Positions 5,772 through 6,181 of a DNA stretch of 6,181 nucleotides are shown here, one piece after another. How positions within the stretch are numbered: the stretch's first letter is position 1; every line of letters starts with the position of its first letter. This DNA comes from DASRDS01 sp035652495 (GTDB lineage Bacteria; Gemmatimonadota; Gemmatimonadetes; Gemmatimonadales; Gemmatimonadaceae): assembly GCA_035652495.1 (NCBI GenBank), contig DASRDS010000257.1, positions 1 to 6,181 on the forward strand. Direction: 5' to 3'. A program made the translations under genes and the position numbers. Below the pieces are notes generated by a model. That model was given only the letters and a program-made list of their open reading frames with translations, did not search any database and had not been told where the DNA came from.

Positions 5772-6181
5772 AGGAAACCATCCGTCAGTTGATCGTGCTG
5801 CTGCTGTTCCTTCCACTGATCGCGTGCGGAGACGGCGGTTCCGCGCCGACCTCACCGACGCCGGCGCAGTCGTTCCTCGTCGGAACATGGCGAGGCACCA
5901 TGACGATTCAGCCCGATCCCACCGGTGCGCAACCTGGAGCCCCGGTCAGCGGGATCGTAACTTGGACCTTCGAAGTGGTCCCGCAGACGAATCTGCAGTC
6001 CTTCCGTACCACCATCCGCTCCGAGAACGGCTGGCTGCCGATCACCCTGACGTCATCGACGTCGATGATTCCGGGCAACACGCCGCCGGCCCAGATCAGC
6101 ACCCAGGGCGAGTACGACTCCCCCCGCGGATGTCGTGGGACATTCGGGAGTTTCGCCACCGCCGAGGCTCGAAGCATTCAG
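5768..6181 (+). CDS. Predicted lipoprotein, 3' end beyond window
   Basis: An open frame starts at ATG 5768, overlapping the upstream TGA as ATGA, and runs 138 codons to the window edge without a stop. Residues 1-19 are a lipoprotein signal peptide: basic start KETIR, hydrophobic core LIVLLLFLPL, and lipobox LIAC with Cys20 as the lipidated residue. A flexible linker rich in Gly, Ser, Thr and Pro follows (GDGGSAPTSPTPAQ). The remainder (LVGTWRGTMTI, then VTWTFEVVPQ, TIRSENGWLPITL and GCRGTFGSFATAE) alternates in a way typical of a small beta-barrel or sandwich. I do not recognise a named family. Its place inside the transfer operon could mean a VirB7-like anchor, a TrbK-like entry-exclusion lipoprotein or a cargo surface protein. 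The residue after Cys20 is Gly, with Asp at +2, so a simple +2 rule leaves inner-membrane retention open. Confidence 0.8.
   Translation, partial: MKETIRQLIVLLLFLPLIACGDGGSAPTSPTPAQSFLVGTWRGTMTIQPDPTGAQPGAPVSGIVTWTFEVVPQTNLQSFRTTIRSENGWLPITLTSSTSMIPGNTPPAQISTQGEYDSPRGCRGTFGSFATAEARSIQ

Noticed and set aside
5908..6177. 89-codon reverse-strand open frame at the right edge
   Set aside because: It is antisense to the lipoprotein gene, which has a clear signal peptide, lipobox and ATGA coupling.

Overview
This window is GC-rich and densely packed. All genes are on the + strand, and most are joined by 4-bp start/stop overlaps (GTGA or ATGA). It reads as part of a conjugative element, either an integrated one (ICE) or a plasmid, from a high-GC bacterium. 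The short lipoprotein at the right edge has a Cys followed by a Gly/Ser/Thr/Pro linker and a small beta-rich domain. In my experience this style is common in Acidobacteriota (Vicinamibacteria-like genomes). That is only a soft taxonomic hint, because no rRNA or core gene is present.

Layout. Positions 1-42 hold the last 13 codons of an upstream gene. Positions 54-977 and 974-1975 encode two translationally coupled proteins. The first has a winged-helix domain and a C-terminal domain resembling the 'replication-relaxation' proteins that sit beside relaxase genes. The second is an unrecognised protein of similar style. Positions 1976-2438 are a 463-bp non-coding stretch unusually full of DNA structure: a G-quadruplex-type array of GGGGAACA repeats, several palindromes, a perfect 21-bp inverted repeat, a nested 46-nt hairpin and short phased heptads. 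Next come a small ribbon-helix-helix (RHH) protein (2439-2756), a VirD4/TraG-type coupling ATPase (2782-4773), a VirB11/TrbB/CpaF-type hexameric ATPase (4770-5771) and a lipoprotein that runs off the right end (5768-6181).

How the parts may work together. The coupling protein brings a relaxase-DNA complex to the transfer channel, and the VirB11-type ATPase powers channel assembly and switching. The RHH protein probably binds some of the repeats just upstream of its own gene, as a repressor, a relaxosome accessory factor, or both. My main inference is that 1976-2438 is the origin of transfer (oriT) or a combined oriT and control region. Gene order (DNA-processing genes, RHH, TraG, TrbB) parallels Tn4371-type elements. 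The relaxase, integrase and the rest of the type IV secretion genes would lie outside the window. No tRNA, rRNA, CRISPR array, transposase or integrase was found inside it.
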